From: Phoronis australis
Lineage: Eukaryota; Phoronida; Phoronidae
Length of the DNA: 64,000 nucleotides
NCBI GenBank assembly: GCA_002633005.1
Contig: NMRA01000032.1
Location: forward strand, 773,692-837,691
Reading direction: 5' to 3'
In this document: positions 35,901 to 45,772 of the stretch, piece by piece
Layout of the letters: every line of letters starts with the position of its first letter
Position numbering within the stretch: the stretch's first letter is position 1
Program-made: the position numbers and the translations under genes
The notes under the pieces: generated by a model
What the model was told of the DNA's origin: nothing
The model's database searches: none
The model's input: only the letters and a program-made list of their open reading frames with translations

Positions 35901-38900
35901 TCTTCAACATGAAAATATATGCTATAATTCTTATTGCAATAAATGAGGCAAATCGAACACTGGAGCTAAAAACACAAACAAAAAAGCGTTACTGACCTGA
36001 CTGATGAAGGAGCTTAGATCTGCCGGACTGAAGTGATCGTAGGTACCCAGGAATATGGGGAAGGCGACGACCATGTAGCTCAGTATACCACCCAGGTAGT
36101 CGAAGGTGTTCACAGAGACTGAAAACAATGTTTTCGTAAAAACAGCACTATCCCTCATTTTTAAAAAGTGGAATAGTGTGTTAAAGCTGATTATAACAAC
36201 AACAAGGTTGAAAAACTTTCTCCCAAAAGGATTGGCAAAACTAGTGAGAGAAAATGAAAACGCGATCACAAGGGGACTTTCAAGGAGTAGCAACAAATAA
36301 TTGAGCCTAACCTCTGGTGAAACTGTCAACCATGTAACCTATGGTCGAGAGAAAATCGAGAAACAATTTGTAACTGCTCAACCAAGAAGCCATATACTGA
36401 AAGGGTGGACATCAAGATAGGGCACCTGAAGATATTGAAAATGACACTAAGTTATGGGCTTGAGATGACCTGAAATACTCACAGTTTAGACCATATTGCC
36501 ACCTGACAAGCTTCTGTTGAGTCTCAATTAGTCGGTCTAAACACTGGTTGGACTTCATTTCTTCTACTACAGCAGAGCGGTAGAACGCGGCTGACTCGGC
36601 ATTGCTTCTGATGTGCATGTGTTTAAACCTGCAAAGTCAGAGCGCAAATTAATGCAGACGTCAACGCAGAAAGTGAGTGAAAAAGAATGAAGTTTTATGA
36701 GAGACAAAAACAACACCACGTTGGAAGTTATATTCAAAAGAATTTGTTGCTGCCAGGAGACAAGTAACATGACAATGGGCAACTAAGTATTCACTAGGTG
36801 GCGCTAATCAAGAAAGGGTCTGGTTTTTATCATCTGAATAGAGGGAAAAGAAACCGATTTTCCAACCTGGGGGGCGTTTGTGGAATATCGAATTCACACG
36901 ACTTGAATGCATGCTTCTTTTCTTCTAGTCAGAACATTGTTTCATATGAGTCACAAAGTGAATTTCAAGAACCTCATTTAAAATAAAACCATGCTTTGAT
37001 GTTAACACACACTTTCTTTACAGGCATATTTGCTCTTCCAAAGCAACCTCATCACTTTCCCAACCTTCGTATAAAATAATTCCCCACAATTTCCCTGACA
37101 ACCATATTGTATGAGTGTCTTAAACTAACACACCGTGACAATGACGCCAGTGGGCCTGGTCTGAACCCATAGTCACATATCAGCTTTCTTTAAGCACAGA
37201 CATCATTTCCAATACGACACAAGAACAAGACTGATTATATAACACTGTGGCCTAGATCAAAACTTGGTTTTTGACAGGAGTGGATTTATTGTACCTTTAA
37301 ACAGTCAAACGGCAATTCTGATTAAATTCACTCAACAGTTATACAAACGCCTTTAAGTACAAACATCGACTATCTTAAACCTTCAGTCCTCCAATTTTGG
37401 TACTGGGGTTTTCCGTAGATAAGCCCACCCGATGAAACGCCCATGGGCGTTTATTCAGAAAATTGTGCCAAATACACGGCCATGGGTATTTATTTGGTGT
37501 TACAACTTGTGGTGTTAAGTGTCCAGGCAGTGGGACATTTATTCGGAAATTTTTGGCTTAAAAGCCCAAAAAGCGTCAACTTTTTCTAACAAATTCAGTT
37601 TTGTGGAGCATTTATCATTTATAAAAATGAATAAGGCATTGGTGAACTATGCATTTATTGACAAAAAAAATAAAAATGCAGTTTTAAGTGAAAGAGTGTC
37701 AAGCCAAGCAAAACTATCGCTTTCCGTTTACACGCCCCCTTTTCCGAATAAACGCCCATGCGTCTATTTGGTGTTGCTAAAACACCAGAAAATTTTCATT
37801 TTCCGAATAAACGCCCATATGCTTATCTACGGAAATTCCCAGTATAATTGAAAACTTGAAGTTCACTTCATTTCAAAGCAATCCAATAACTACCCCAGAC
37901 CTCAATTGGATTGAAAGGTAAATATGCATGGCATGGCATGAATCATGAGCAACAAACACTACAAAACCATTACCTGAAATCTCCTTCCATCCTTTCTTGC
38001 TTGTATACATAGTCTATGACAGGCGACATGAGGAATTTGTTGATGATTGTGGCTATGATGAAAAACACAACCACACTGACAGGACCCAGAAAGCCAGTGC
38101 TGCAAAATGTAGAAATAAGCAATAAGCCTCCACTTAACCGTTTGAACATTACCATGTTAAAATGACAAATATACTTAGGAGGTAAACAAATCTCAACTAC
38201 TTCAAACTACAATTGAGATGATTCAACATGCCATCCGTTCCAGGCATAGTACAAATGGGAAAACTTAGAAGATTGTAAACTTGACTTATTTTTTAACTAT
38301 TTATGCTCATGACCCCAACATTAACATAAAACAATACTCGCCTTTGAGATACAAAGTCAAATAGTTAATTATTTTGATGTTTTGACAATTTCTGATGAAG
38401 CCTTACCCACCAATTGATGACAAAACCCCCGATTCTGATGATGTCATACCCAATGACTCGTGATTCCATACCAATTTCTGATGATGTCATACCCATTCAC
38501 TGATGATGCCACATCAATTTCTGATGTCATACCCACTGACAGATTATGCTCCCTATTTAGCACGTATGGCAGTTTAGCACGTATGGCAGTTTAGCACGTA
38601 TGGCAGACAAGTGAAATTTTATTAGCCTATTAGTGGCTTGTTTTGTACTGCGTAGGTGTCATAAAACAATATTTGATAACAATCTCATCATTTGCAGCAA
38701 AGTAATCAGCCTTTGAAAAATGACAATGCTGTCAATTATTTTTGTCATAATTACTGTACATGGTTTGTTTGATTTTGGGTATAAGGCAAAACATCTTGCC
38801 AACAGAGTATGTTTGCCCCAGTAAGTCTTGTTACTGGGAATTTTGGCTCACAATGCCCCAGTAAGTCTTGTTACAGGGAATTTTGGCTCACCCTGTATAA

Positions 38901-41900
38901 GCCTGATACATGTAGTATCCAATGATGAACGGTGTGATCAGAAGTTGGGCTGATATTGTACTCATCTGCAAACACATCTTGTCCACATCTTGAGTAATCC
39001 TCTGATCTCTGAAATGAGACCAATGTACAGTTACTGTAGTAAGAGTTTCACATTTATTAAATCTTAGGACAACTTGAATAGTGAATGTCTCTTAGTTGAA
39101 GGCTAAACTACATTGTGTGACCTTGAATCATTCAAAATGTCGCGGGAGAAGTCACACAGCCATGTGAATAAGGTCCGCAAATGTATTTTAGCCTTCAAAA
39201 AGCAAAGTTAATCTATAGCTATGTGTCTGTTAAAAATAAAGGCATTAAGTAACCCTTAATTTAACAGTCAATGTTGTTGTTTGGACTCTTTGAAAAAAGT
39301 ATAACTGTCTCAAATTATACTCTTCTACGCTATAATTACGTTGACTGGAAGGATCAGTGTGCTTCAGTGGTTCAATTTATATTCTAAATTGGTTCGTTTT
39401 GAGCTGTTGGCGAACACCTTCAACATGCCAACAAGAACAGAACAAACAGGTGTTAAGTTCCACCCCATCGACACTTACGGATTGTCAATTTTGTGGTTGA
39501 GTACATTGACCTGGTAATAAGAGATGCCTCTGAAGTACAGTGTATGAAGGTAGCGGCAGGTGTAATTCCGCCAGGTGAGATACAGCAACGACGAGATGTA
39601 ACTGGAAGTGCTCTTTACCTGAAAAAATTTGTTTGTATGAACTAACACCCATTTTCAGATAATCACCATTGCCTAAATATTTTGTGTTCCAGATATTAGT
39701 AACTGTACTTTGTTTATTGTTGTGCTTAATACTTAGTAGCTTTTGTTCTGCTTAATGTCTTTGTTGCATCTCAGTGTGCTGTAAAGCCTTTGTTACGTGG
39801 GCCATACGGGCGTGACAGTATGTGTCACGTACTTCGCTAGCGACAGGCTACAGAGAAGGGTGTGTTTCCTTCTTTGGATTATATGGACTTGAGCAAATGT
39901 CATGAGCAACTGAACTGAAATGTACGCGTTGAGGTGAAATACACAATCATTGAAGATTTGCTTTGTTAAAATACTACCACATCTTTACTTACAAAAGCAT
40001 TAGACAGAATGATTAGCACCGTTCCCACAGCTAGAGCCTTGAATCCATCCAAGTTCTTGTCGCCGAGGACACCATAGTATTTACTAGGTATCAAACCAGT
40101 ATAGTAAACCAAGACTTGTTCTGGAGAGAGAAGCAAAGACAGGTGAACAGAAAGCAGAAATCTCTTTACATACATAGTCCTTTAATTTAGAAACAGTTAT
40201 GGACTGAAAAAGCAAAGGTTTTGATACAAATGTTATGCATGTTTAAGACCTCACCGCATAAGTTTCCTAAGTTTCATGATAGGACAGCTTCTGTAAATCC
40301 ATCTTCAGTAAAAATTTATTTTACCTCCACTTACCCTTATAAAATGGTCTCAACGTCTTCCTTCCTCAGCTAAAAAGTGGCATCTTGGCCGGTGGCAATA
40401 ACTAACTAACCTACCTGAACTCACTGAACCCATGACAACCAAAATGTCACTTATGACTCTACTCTTAAAATCAAATCTAACGCCACACTTCCGAGTGAAA
40501 TTTCTTATTTCGTGGAATGCTAATGGTCAATTTTTTAGTCAAGTCTCGAGCTAAATTTGGTGGGCTTTCTTTTTTCTGGGAATTTTTAACAACATAAAAC
40601 TTCACTTGTCTACCATGTTGTATGTTTAACAGGTGAAGAAATACCATACATGCAGCAACCCACGAAGATTCCCAGGTAAATTGCAACTAAACAACATAGC
40701 AACATCCTAAAACATGCTCTTCTGTGTTGTGAGGTAAGAAATGGGCATAGGGCATCACAACTGGAGAGTGCTTTTCAAGCCTTCTTCTCGAGCTTATCAA
40801 GTTTCAAACATTAAATATTTTCTCTTCTCAACATTAATATTGTATTCAACTTTTCAATGCCAGCAAAGTTTTGCTACTATGCTGCGGGACTCGCATTGTT
40901 TTGTACCATCGTTTTTTAAGTGCTTCCTGCAGTGGAGAGCTTTGCCGTTGTCTGGTGTCAATTCTTACCTCACAGCCAAGAAGATAGTATCTGAGGATGG
41001 AGCAGTTGAAGAAGTTTTACATCACTGCCGCGAGACCAGATGACATGTTAAGTGTACTTATGTAGTAACATCATTCCTGTGAGACCAGATGGCATGTTAA
41101 GTGGTAGTATTATCATTTCCGTGAGATCAGATGACATGTTAAGTGTACTTAAGCAGTAACATCACTCCTGTGAGATCAGACGACCTGTTAAGTGGCAGTA
41201 TTATTATTTCCGTGAGATCAGATGACACGTTACGTGTACTTACGCAGTAAGCTTGACACAAGTAATGTCACAAACAACAGGACGGACACAGATCCCCAAC
41301 CAGGAAATAAAATCTTTAACAGACGAAGACATCTCTTGAGAAGAACTAATCCGAACTTCAGTCTGCAAAATAAAGAAAATTATATCCTGAACAAGATACC
41401 GTAGTATACCATGGATGATCCTCATGTCATTCGATTTTTTCTCGCTCTACGATTTTTGAAGTCATTAACTGTGCAGTGGGTTTTTAAAAAGTTGACAAAA
41501 CATCTTGCCAGGCCTTCACTTAGAGGGGGTGGGGTCCAAATGGACACCCTTTTCAGCATTAAGACAATGTAAAGTAATGATATAAGATAGCAGCAGCTCT
41601 AACCATTTCATAAATGATGTACAGTAGATACAAAAAACTTTAATGCAGAACTGTCTCCACATTTCAGCCCAAATTATAATAATCTTATTTGGCGACTGGC
41701 TAATAAAAACCACATGATCTTATCCAATCATATCACTGGCTGTTACCATGCTACTTGACTTGGGGTCATGAAAGTACGGTCTCACATTATTGGTCATGGA
41801 CTGTTAGGATGCCCAGAGAAATAGGGAAACCCATTTTGGACACCATATTTTTGGATTCCTAGATGAACCCGTTTCTCGCAGTTGAAAATCAGCATTATAT

Positions 41901-43756
41901 CAGAATAAAAATTTTCTGCTCATTTTCAAATGTTCACCGCCTGGTTTTATTCTGGGTTTTTGAGCGACCTTAAAGAAACCTAGAGTCATGAATTTTTACC
42001 AAATTTTTTGTTCTACCTGCATGTATTTGAATGCCAACTGATCCCTTATTCAGTAGATGCCCAGACGCTCTATTCAATTAAATATAGGTTGGACATGAGT
42101 TCAGCAGTATACCATGTTCTTTTAGGCTTCACTAGAAATCAAAGGCCAAAGACCTTCCTATTCAAAGTGACAAGCAACAAGTTTGAAACTCCAAGAGCTT
42201 ACAAGTACAGCAGAGAAAAATAAGGGAATGCAACTTGCCTTAAAAATATTGAAATTGTGTGAAAGGAGACCATCACTTACATTTCAGAATAATGCCATGT
42301 CCACAACATGTTACATATTTTTGATTGTTGTATCATTCAGTACAGTAGCCTCATAAATTAATACTTTTTAAATCCCGAATAACCCTGGTGGTAGAGTGAT
42401 TGATTAAAAAGCTGAAGTCCCACAGCAAACGAGCTGAAGACATATGGTTGAGCTTTCATTTGATAACAAAGTTTCAAAATTATCCAACTGTGAACAACAA
42501 CATTTTTGATGTTTCGCTAAATTTAAAATGACAACATATAGTGTGACGTCAATACATCAAACATTCTTATGTTTTCTTTTCTGGTAGGACTAATAATCTA
42601 CTAGAACGGTCTCCCATCTATGTTGCCTCCTCACAGCACTCGCAGACAGGTGACATCTCCAAAACCCTTTGAACATTTCCTTGACATAGAGCACATGGAC
42701 TGTAATAGTTTTGTCTTCAATGTCGCTTATAAAATGAAGGCCGACTGTTTGGAAAAAACGTTGATTGCCGCAGTAATTTGTTCTAGTTGGAAAGACTAAA
42801 TGCACGACCTCCTAAGGCATATACCTCTATGCCCGAAAGATATTTATAGTGACGTGACTTTGGTGGGTTAGTCAGGATGAAGCGTTATTGGCATTCATGG
42901 TAGGATTGCCATAGCCTAGCAGTCCACGAGCCTCTCAGATGTACAGCTGGTCAAACACAAAAATCTGCAACTGTCTCTTACATGGGTCTCTGGATTTCGA
43001 GAACCAGGTACTCAATGGAGAAAACTGGATCTCAAATAGAGCTCTCTCCCTCCCTCCCCCCTTCCAGCTGAGAGTACAGTGGATTTACCTAGTGAAAACG
43101 TAGCTTATTCCGTGAACTCACTTTTCTGAACTCCAGACAGGATTCTCTTCCATTTTCTTAGTCCTTTAGGCAATTAAAACATGAAACTGCAGCAATTGAG
43201 GCTGTGAGCATGTACATAAAAATAGACCCAGCTCTTAGGATGTAACGACGTTTTCAAGGCAAAGGATTTTTCACGACAAAAACAATGACCACTCCAACAT
43301 GCATATCAGGTGACTGCAAGGCTAACATTGCCAAAAGTCAAAACCGTTTAAAGATTTTGAAATTCTGAAGACTTGCAATCTTCAACGAGTTCCAAAGAAT
43401 ACTTAAGACACTAATTAGCGAACTAGGAACAACGAATGAAACCGTGTATATGGTGAAACAAACATCAAGCTTCTGGTTCGGCAGAGAAACACATCTGACG
43501 AAACCGCTCGAGGTCACAGCCACAGTCAAATGATAAGGTTGACTGCAGCCGTGAATTTATCAAGCACCAGGCAGGGAAAACGTGACTAGGAACCAGAGCA
43601 ATTATACACGAATGACGGGTTGCATGAGGTGGTTTCACTGTCTGTGTTGCGTTATCAACTAACTAGATAGTTTCCACCGTGTTATCAATGAAATATTCAC
43701 CTTCGGACCCGAACACGCTCAACCGTGGTCGCATCCATGCGAAACTTTGACGCCAT
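29771..43756 (-). CDS. ABCD4: ABCD4, lysosomal cobalamin ABC transporter, complete
   Basis: Half-transporter of subfamily D that, with LMBD1, exports vitamin B12 from lysosomes. Fifteen exons with every phase matching give 1851 nt, 616 residues (human about 606). The transmembrane domain is residues ~30-345, with family blocks [78 protein letters not shown] and [12 protein letters not shown]. The nucleotide-binding domain has Walker [10 protein letters not shown] (435-443), Q-loop LPQKPY (Q475), signature LSPGE (536-540), Walker B VLDE (558-561) and H-loop His590. All ATPase residues are intact. The [15 protein letters not shown] block and the LSPGE form (LSGGE in the peroxisomal ABCD1-3) fit ABCD4. 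The N-terminus is short and lacks a peroxisomal-type extension. Confidence 0.95.
30378..30557 (-). CDS. ABCD4: ABCD4 exon 14, signature motif
   Basis: Acceptor ccttctag, donor gttagt, phase 1 to 1. [20 protein letters not shown]. Confidence 0.95.
31611..31733 (-). CDS. ABCD4: ABCD4 exon 13, Q-loop
   Basis: Acceptor ctttatag, donor gtaata, phase 1 to 1. [20 protein letters not shown]. Confidence 0.95.
32130..32263. repeat. Dispersed repeat, copy B
   Basis: Diverged copy of 380-510 in the same orientation, in ABCD4 intron 12. It overlaps a local palindrome (GACTTGGC-TGGTTCC-GCCAAGTC). Confidence 0.65.
32582..32692 (-). CDS. ABCD4: ABCD4 exon 12, Walker A
   Basis: Acceptor gcttcag, donor gtaaag, phase 1 to 1. 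[20 protein letters not shown], then CGLWTPTR. Confidence 0.96.
33426..33520 (-). CDS. ABCD4: ABCD4 exon 11
   Basis: Acceptor ctctag, donor gtcagt, phase 2 to 1. [20 protein letters not shown], the first strands of the ATPase domain. Confidence 0.9.
33721..33770. repeat. (TAA/TAG/TGA)n microsatellite
   Basis: AATAATAATAATGATAATAA-type tract in ABCD4 intron 10. Confidence 0.9.
34108..34224 (-). CDS. ABCD4: ABCD4 exon 10
   Basis: Acceptor acattgcag, donor gtaaga, phase 2 to 2. [16 protein letters not shown], then a Ser/Thr/Pro-rich linker ([16 protein letters not shown]) to the nucleotide-binding domain. Confidence 0.85.
34405..34593. mobile_element. Non-autonomous hAT-like element
   Basis: 189 bp with terminal inverted repeats CAGGGCTTGGAAT / ATTCCAAGCCCTG, flanked by TAAAAC on both sides (34399-34404 and 34594-34599). 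The CAGGG terminus is common in hAT elements, whose target duplications are normally 8 bp, so the class is tentative. It includes a GCGGAAATCCGCGTTTCCGC palindromic stretch and an N at 34446. Confidence 0.65.
35282..35373 (-). CDS. ABCD4: ABCD4 exon 9
   Basis: Acceptor tatttcag, donor gtatta, phase 0 to 2. [20 protein letters not shown] and [10 protein letters not shown], end of the membrane domain. Confidence 0.94.
35530..35850 (+). mobile_element. tRNA-derived SINE with trinucleotide tail
   Basis: A-box-like TGGCACACTGG (35536-35546) and a perfect B-box GGGTTCGAATCC (35579-35590), then an unrelated body and a (TACTAT/TAATAC)n tail at about 35758-35850. A tRNA-like head plus a simple-repeat tail is SINE structure. 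It sits in ABCD4 intron 8, antisense to the gene. Confidence 0.65.
35997..36118 (-). CDS. ABCD4: ABCD4 exon 8
   Basis: Acceptor tgttttcag, donor gtcagt, phase 1 to 0. [20 protein letters not shown] then [20 protein letters not shown]. Confidence 0.94.
36483..36628 (-). CDS. ABCD4: ABCD4 exon 7
   Basis: Acceptor gactttgcag, donor gtgagt, phase 2 to 1. [20 protein letters not shown] and [16 protein letters not shown]. This donor was chosen over AG/gtggca at 36502 because it joins exon 8 in phase and gives the family length. Confidence 0.88.
37403..37842. mobile_element. Long-TIR MITE with TA target site
   Basis: 440 bp. Left end CTGGGGTTTTCCGTAGATAA pairs with right end TTATCTACGGAAATTCCCAG; both ends also carry (A)AACGCCCAT and GGGCGTTTATTC-type blocks. 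Flanked by TA on both sides (37401-37402, 37843-37844), as for Tc1/mariner-type elements. No transposase frame. In ABCD4 intron 6. Confidence 0.7.
37974..38099 (-). CDS. ABCD4: ABCD4 exon 6
   Basis: Acceptor attttgcag, donor gtaatg, phase 2 to 2. [20 protein letters not shown], then [10 protein letters not shown]. Confidence 0.94.
38405..38548. repeat. Degenerate tandem repeat TTCTGATGATGTCATACCCA
   Basis: Four or more diverged units of about 25-35 bp containing TCTGATGATGTCATACCCA, in ABCD4 intron 5. Confidence 0.75.
38556..38606. repeat. 17-bp tandem repeat, three units
   Basis: TTTAGCACGTATGGCAG three times without mismatch. The last unit runs into the dispersed repeat at 38607-38745, so it looks like a slippage expansion of that repeat's end. 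Confidence 0.9.
38607..38745 (+). repeat. Dispersed repeat, partner of 26627-26752
   Basis: Blocks AGCCTATTAG, TTTGTACTG, CATAAAACAATATTTG, GCAAAGTAATCAGCC and TCAATTATTTT follow the same order as in ACSS1 intron 13. Confidence 0.65.
38815..38894. repeat. 40-bp tandem duplication at the ABCD4 exon 5 donor
   Basis: GCCCCAGTAAGTCTTGTTAC...GGGAATTTTGGCTCAC at 38815 and again at 38855. On the minus strand each unit begins GTGAGCCAAAATTCCC; only the 38855 unit abuts the exon. Confidence 0.85.
38892..39008 (-). CDS. ABCD4: ABCD4 exon 5
   Basis: Acceptor catttcag, donor gtgagc, phase 2 to 2. [20 protein letters not shown] and a membrane segment. The donor region is tandemly duplicated with a 40-bp period. 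Confidence 0.93.
39479..39618 (-). CDS. ABCD4: ABCD4 exon 4
   Basis: Acceptor tttttcag, donor gtaagt, phase 0 to 2. Encodes [20 protein letters not shown] then [18 protein letters not shown]. Confidence 0.93.
39993..40120 (-). CDS. ABCD4: ABCD4 exon 3
   Basis: Acceptor ctctccag, donor gtaagt, phase 1 to 0. [20 protein letters not shown] and a membrane segment ending LIILSNAF. Confidence 0.95.
41027..41250. repeat. Alternating tandem array ending in the ABCD4 exon 2 donor
   Basis: Units GAGATCAGATGACATGTTAA alternate with two spacers, GTGTACTTAAGCAGTAACATC... and GTGGCAGTATTATTATTTCC..., for about two and a half cycles of roughly 100 bp. The last unit's spacer, GTGTACTTACGCAGTAAGC, contains the exon 2 end and its donor. 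Confidence 0.85.
41244..41362 (-). CDS. ABCD4: ABCD4 exon 2
   Basis: Acceptor attttgcag, donor gtaagt, phase 2 to 1. [20 protein letters not shown], then a first membrane segment [15 protein letters not shown]. Its 3' end abuts the tandem array at 41027-41250. Confidence 0.85.
43701..43756 (-). CDS. ABCD4: ABCD4 exon 1
   Basis: [18 protein letters not shown]; donor gtgaat, phase 2 out. Found by phase and by its position upstream of exon 2. A second ATG six codons in is an alternative start. Confidence 0.75.
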
Positions 43757-44340
43757 CTGTTGGTCAGTTTTGCTTGGGTGAGCAGATAGCCGCCGCGATA
43801 GACGGCATTTTCTCAGGTGCCAGAGCCGGTATGCCGGGACCTGGGAGTAACATATTCCTCGATCGCAACGCTGTGTGTAAAAATCTAGGCGACCAGACTG
43901 GTTGTCTCAGTAGTCGTATGCATAGAATGGGTGAATAAATCGTCTGCTCGTGCCGGTAGCCAATCGCTTATTGGGTAGCATTAGATAGGCCTTACGGGGT
44001 AATTTTTGACTAAAGAGCACACAGTTTCAGGTTAGGGGTTAATCGATGTCGTCGAAAACGAAAAAAACTCCCTACTAACAACATGTGGAAACGTAGAAAG
44101 GTGAAACACTCCTCAATATTTGCGCAGTTACTTATAAAAAGGATGAGCTTGGCTTGTATAAACATTTTCCTTTACTACTCGGCGGTATTCCGAGAGTACA
44201 CTGCTTAGCATGATGAAGTCAAGTGGCGCGGGAACTTAGAAATGGAAACACATATTGTCTTATAATAACTTGAGACTACAAAAAATACTTACTGGGCTCC
44301 GCGAGGTGAAGAATCACATATTACGACAAAAAGTTTGAAG
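43757..44340. other. ABCD4 upstream region
   Basis: Presumed ABCD4 promoter. I see no TATA box at a convincing distance and no open frame with recognisable content. Confidence 0.35.
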
Positions 44341-44923
44341 CTGAAAGATTAAGATCTGCTCATTTAGAGAGGGGGTGAAAAAATGGGATCCATCTAAGTT
44401 ACTATCCATGAAAAAGTGACCTTTTTTAAGGAATTCTGAATTTGTTCCACTACAGAAATATCTTTATGTAAGGATTAATTCCATGAAGGGAACCTTTTGG
44501 GTAGTTAGAAAAGAAAACTTTTTGCCTGTGTGGCTTCGAACTTCCAAAGTGAACCCTTTAGTTTATTTTGTCAGAAAAGGCACCATTTCGAAGAGATTTC
44601 AGTGTGTCAGTGCCGAAAACATTTCGCAGGGAATTTGGTCATGAAATGTCACCTTTCTTATTGGCACGTCTCGTGTACCTCATCTGTAAGAAAATACCCC
44701 GGGCATGCGCGCACCCAATCTAAAAATGGGGTCTCTCGAATTTTTGAGAATGTGACCTTTTAATAAAAAAACGGGGTACGTTTACAGCTGTGAATTGTGC
44801 ATTCGCCGAATTTTGGTAGTTCCTGCCTTTTTAGTGCTCTTTTGTCTCGTTTTCTACTGTTTCGGACTTTTTGTTTCTCTGAGGCGAACTTTTTGCCCAC
44901 TTCGCCAGATCGGGGCTCGTTCG

Positions 44924-44951
44924 CCCCCCCCCCCCCCCCCCCCNCCCCCCC
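44924..44951. repeat. Poly(C) tract with N
   Basis: About 28 positions of C interrupted by one N at 44944. The true length is uncertain. Confidence 0.9.
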
Positions 44952-45772
44952 TCTGGGTGCACGCATGCCGGGACCCCCAAACTGTTGGTCTGATAGTCCA
45001 AATCCAGCCTGCTTTTATGTACACAGACAGTTATCTAAATTTAATCTGTAAGTGATGTGAGACGTTGTTTTTGGTTAATGGCGTTCTTTAGTAATCATTT
45101 CGTATAGACTGTCAGTACTTTTTGTGAAAAGCACCCATTAGTTACAACATTTATCATGTCTGATGGTTTCTCAACTTTTGTCTTTGTTTTAATTAGAATA
45201 GGAGATCAAAATTGTTATGTTGGTCCTACCCTGAACACAAATTCAGCGATTGTTTTCCAAAGAAGTCTTAACGGCAACTGGTAACAAACTCCTGAACTAC
45301 ATTACTATTTATTATTAAAATATAAATGTACATCTCGACTTTTGGTACTTTAGTATCAAGAGACTGGAAGTCATTGCACAAAACACATTTCATATTCATT
45401 ATGCGTTGCTATGTACGACAGCATGTTACATCCCAGAATATTTCATTGTCTGGTGACTGTAATTATTTTTAAGTTCTTCACAGAACACATTCTTGTGGAA
45501 GTTCTAAAATGGTTATTTTATGGTGTTCCTATTTCCTAAATATATAATATATATATGAAAAACACAGTTTCTCCATGTATAAAAATGTTTTTCAATTTAA
45601 ATATATTGAGGAAAGTTATCTATAATTTGATTTCATAAAAACACGTCATTATCTTTATTACATAATAAGGAATGACGTAACAAACAAATAATCATTCATC
45701 ATTTTTATGTGCGTGGTTATCCATTGCTGAAGATCGATGTTTTCCTTAGTGGAGGTACAAGAATTCAAAAAG

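Noticed and set aside
36312-36396. Minus-strand exon-like stretch between ABCD4 exons 7 and 8 (TATATGGCTTCTTGG..., with acceptor and donor)
   Set aside because: 85 nt; it breaks the frame between the GTGAGT donor of exon 7 and exon 8. Joining exon 7 directly to exon 8 gives the family length.
41027-41250. CRISPR-like alternation of repeats and spacers
   Set aside because: Spacers are themselves repeated and the context is a eukaryotic intron edge; it is an ordinary tandem array.
42590-42805. Minus-strand frame in ABCD4 intron 1
   Set aside because: No acceptor/donor pair in phase with exons 1 and 2, no family match.
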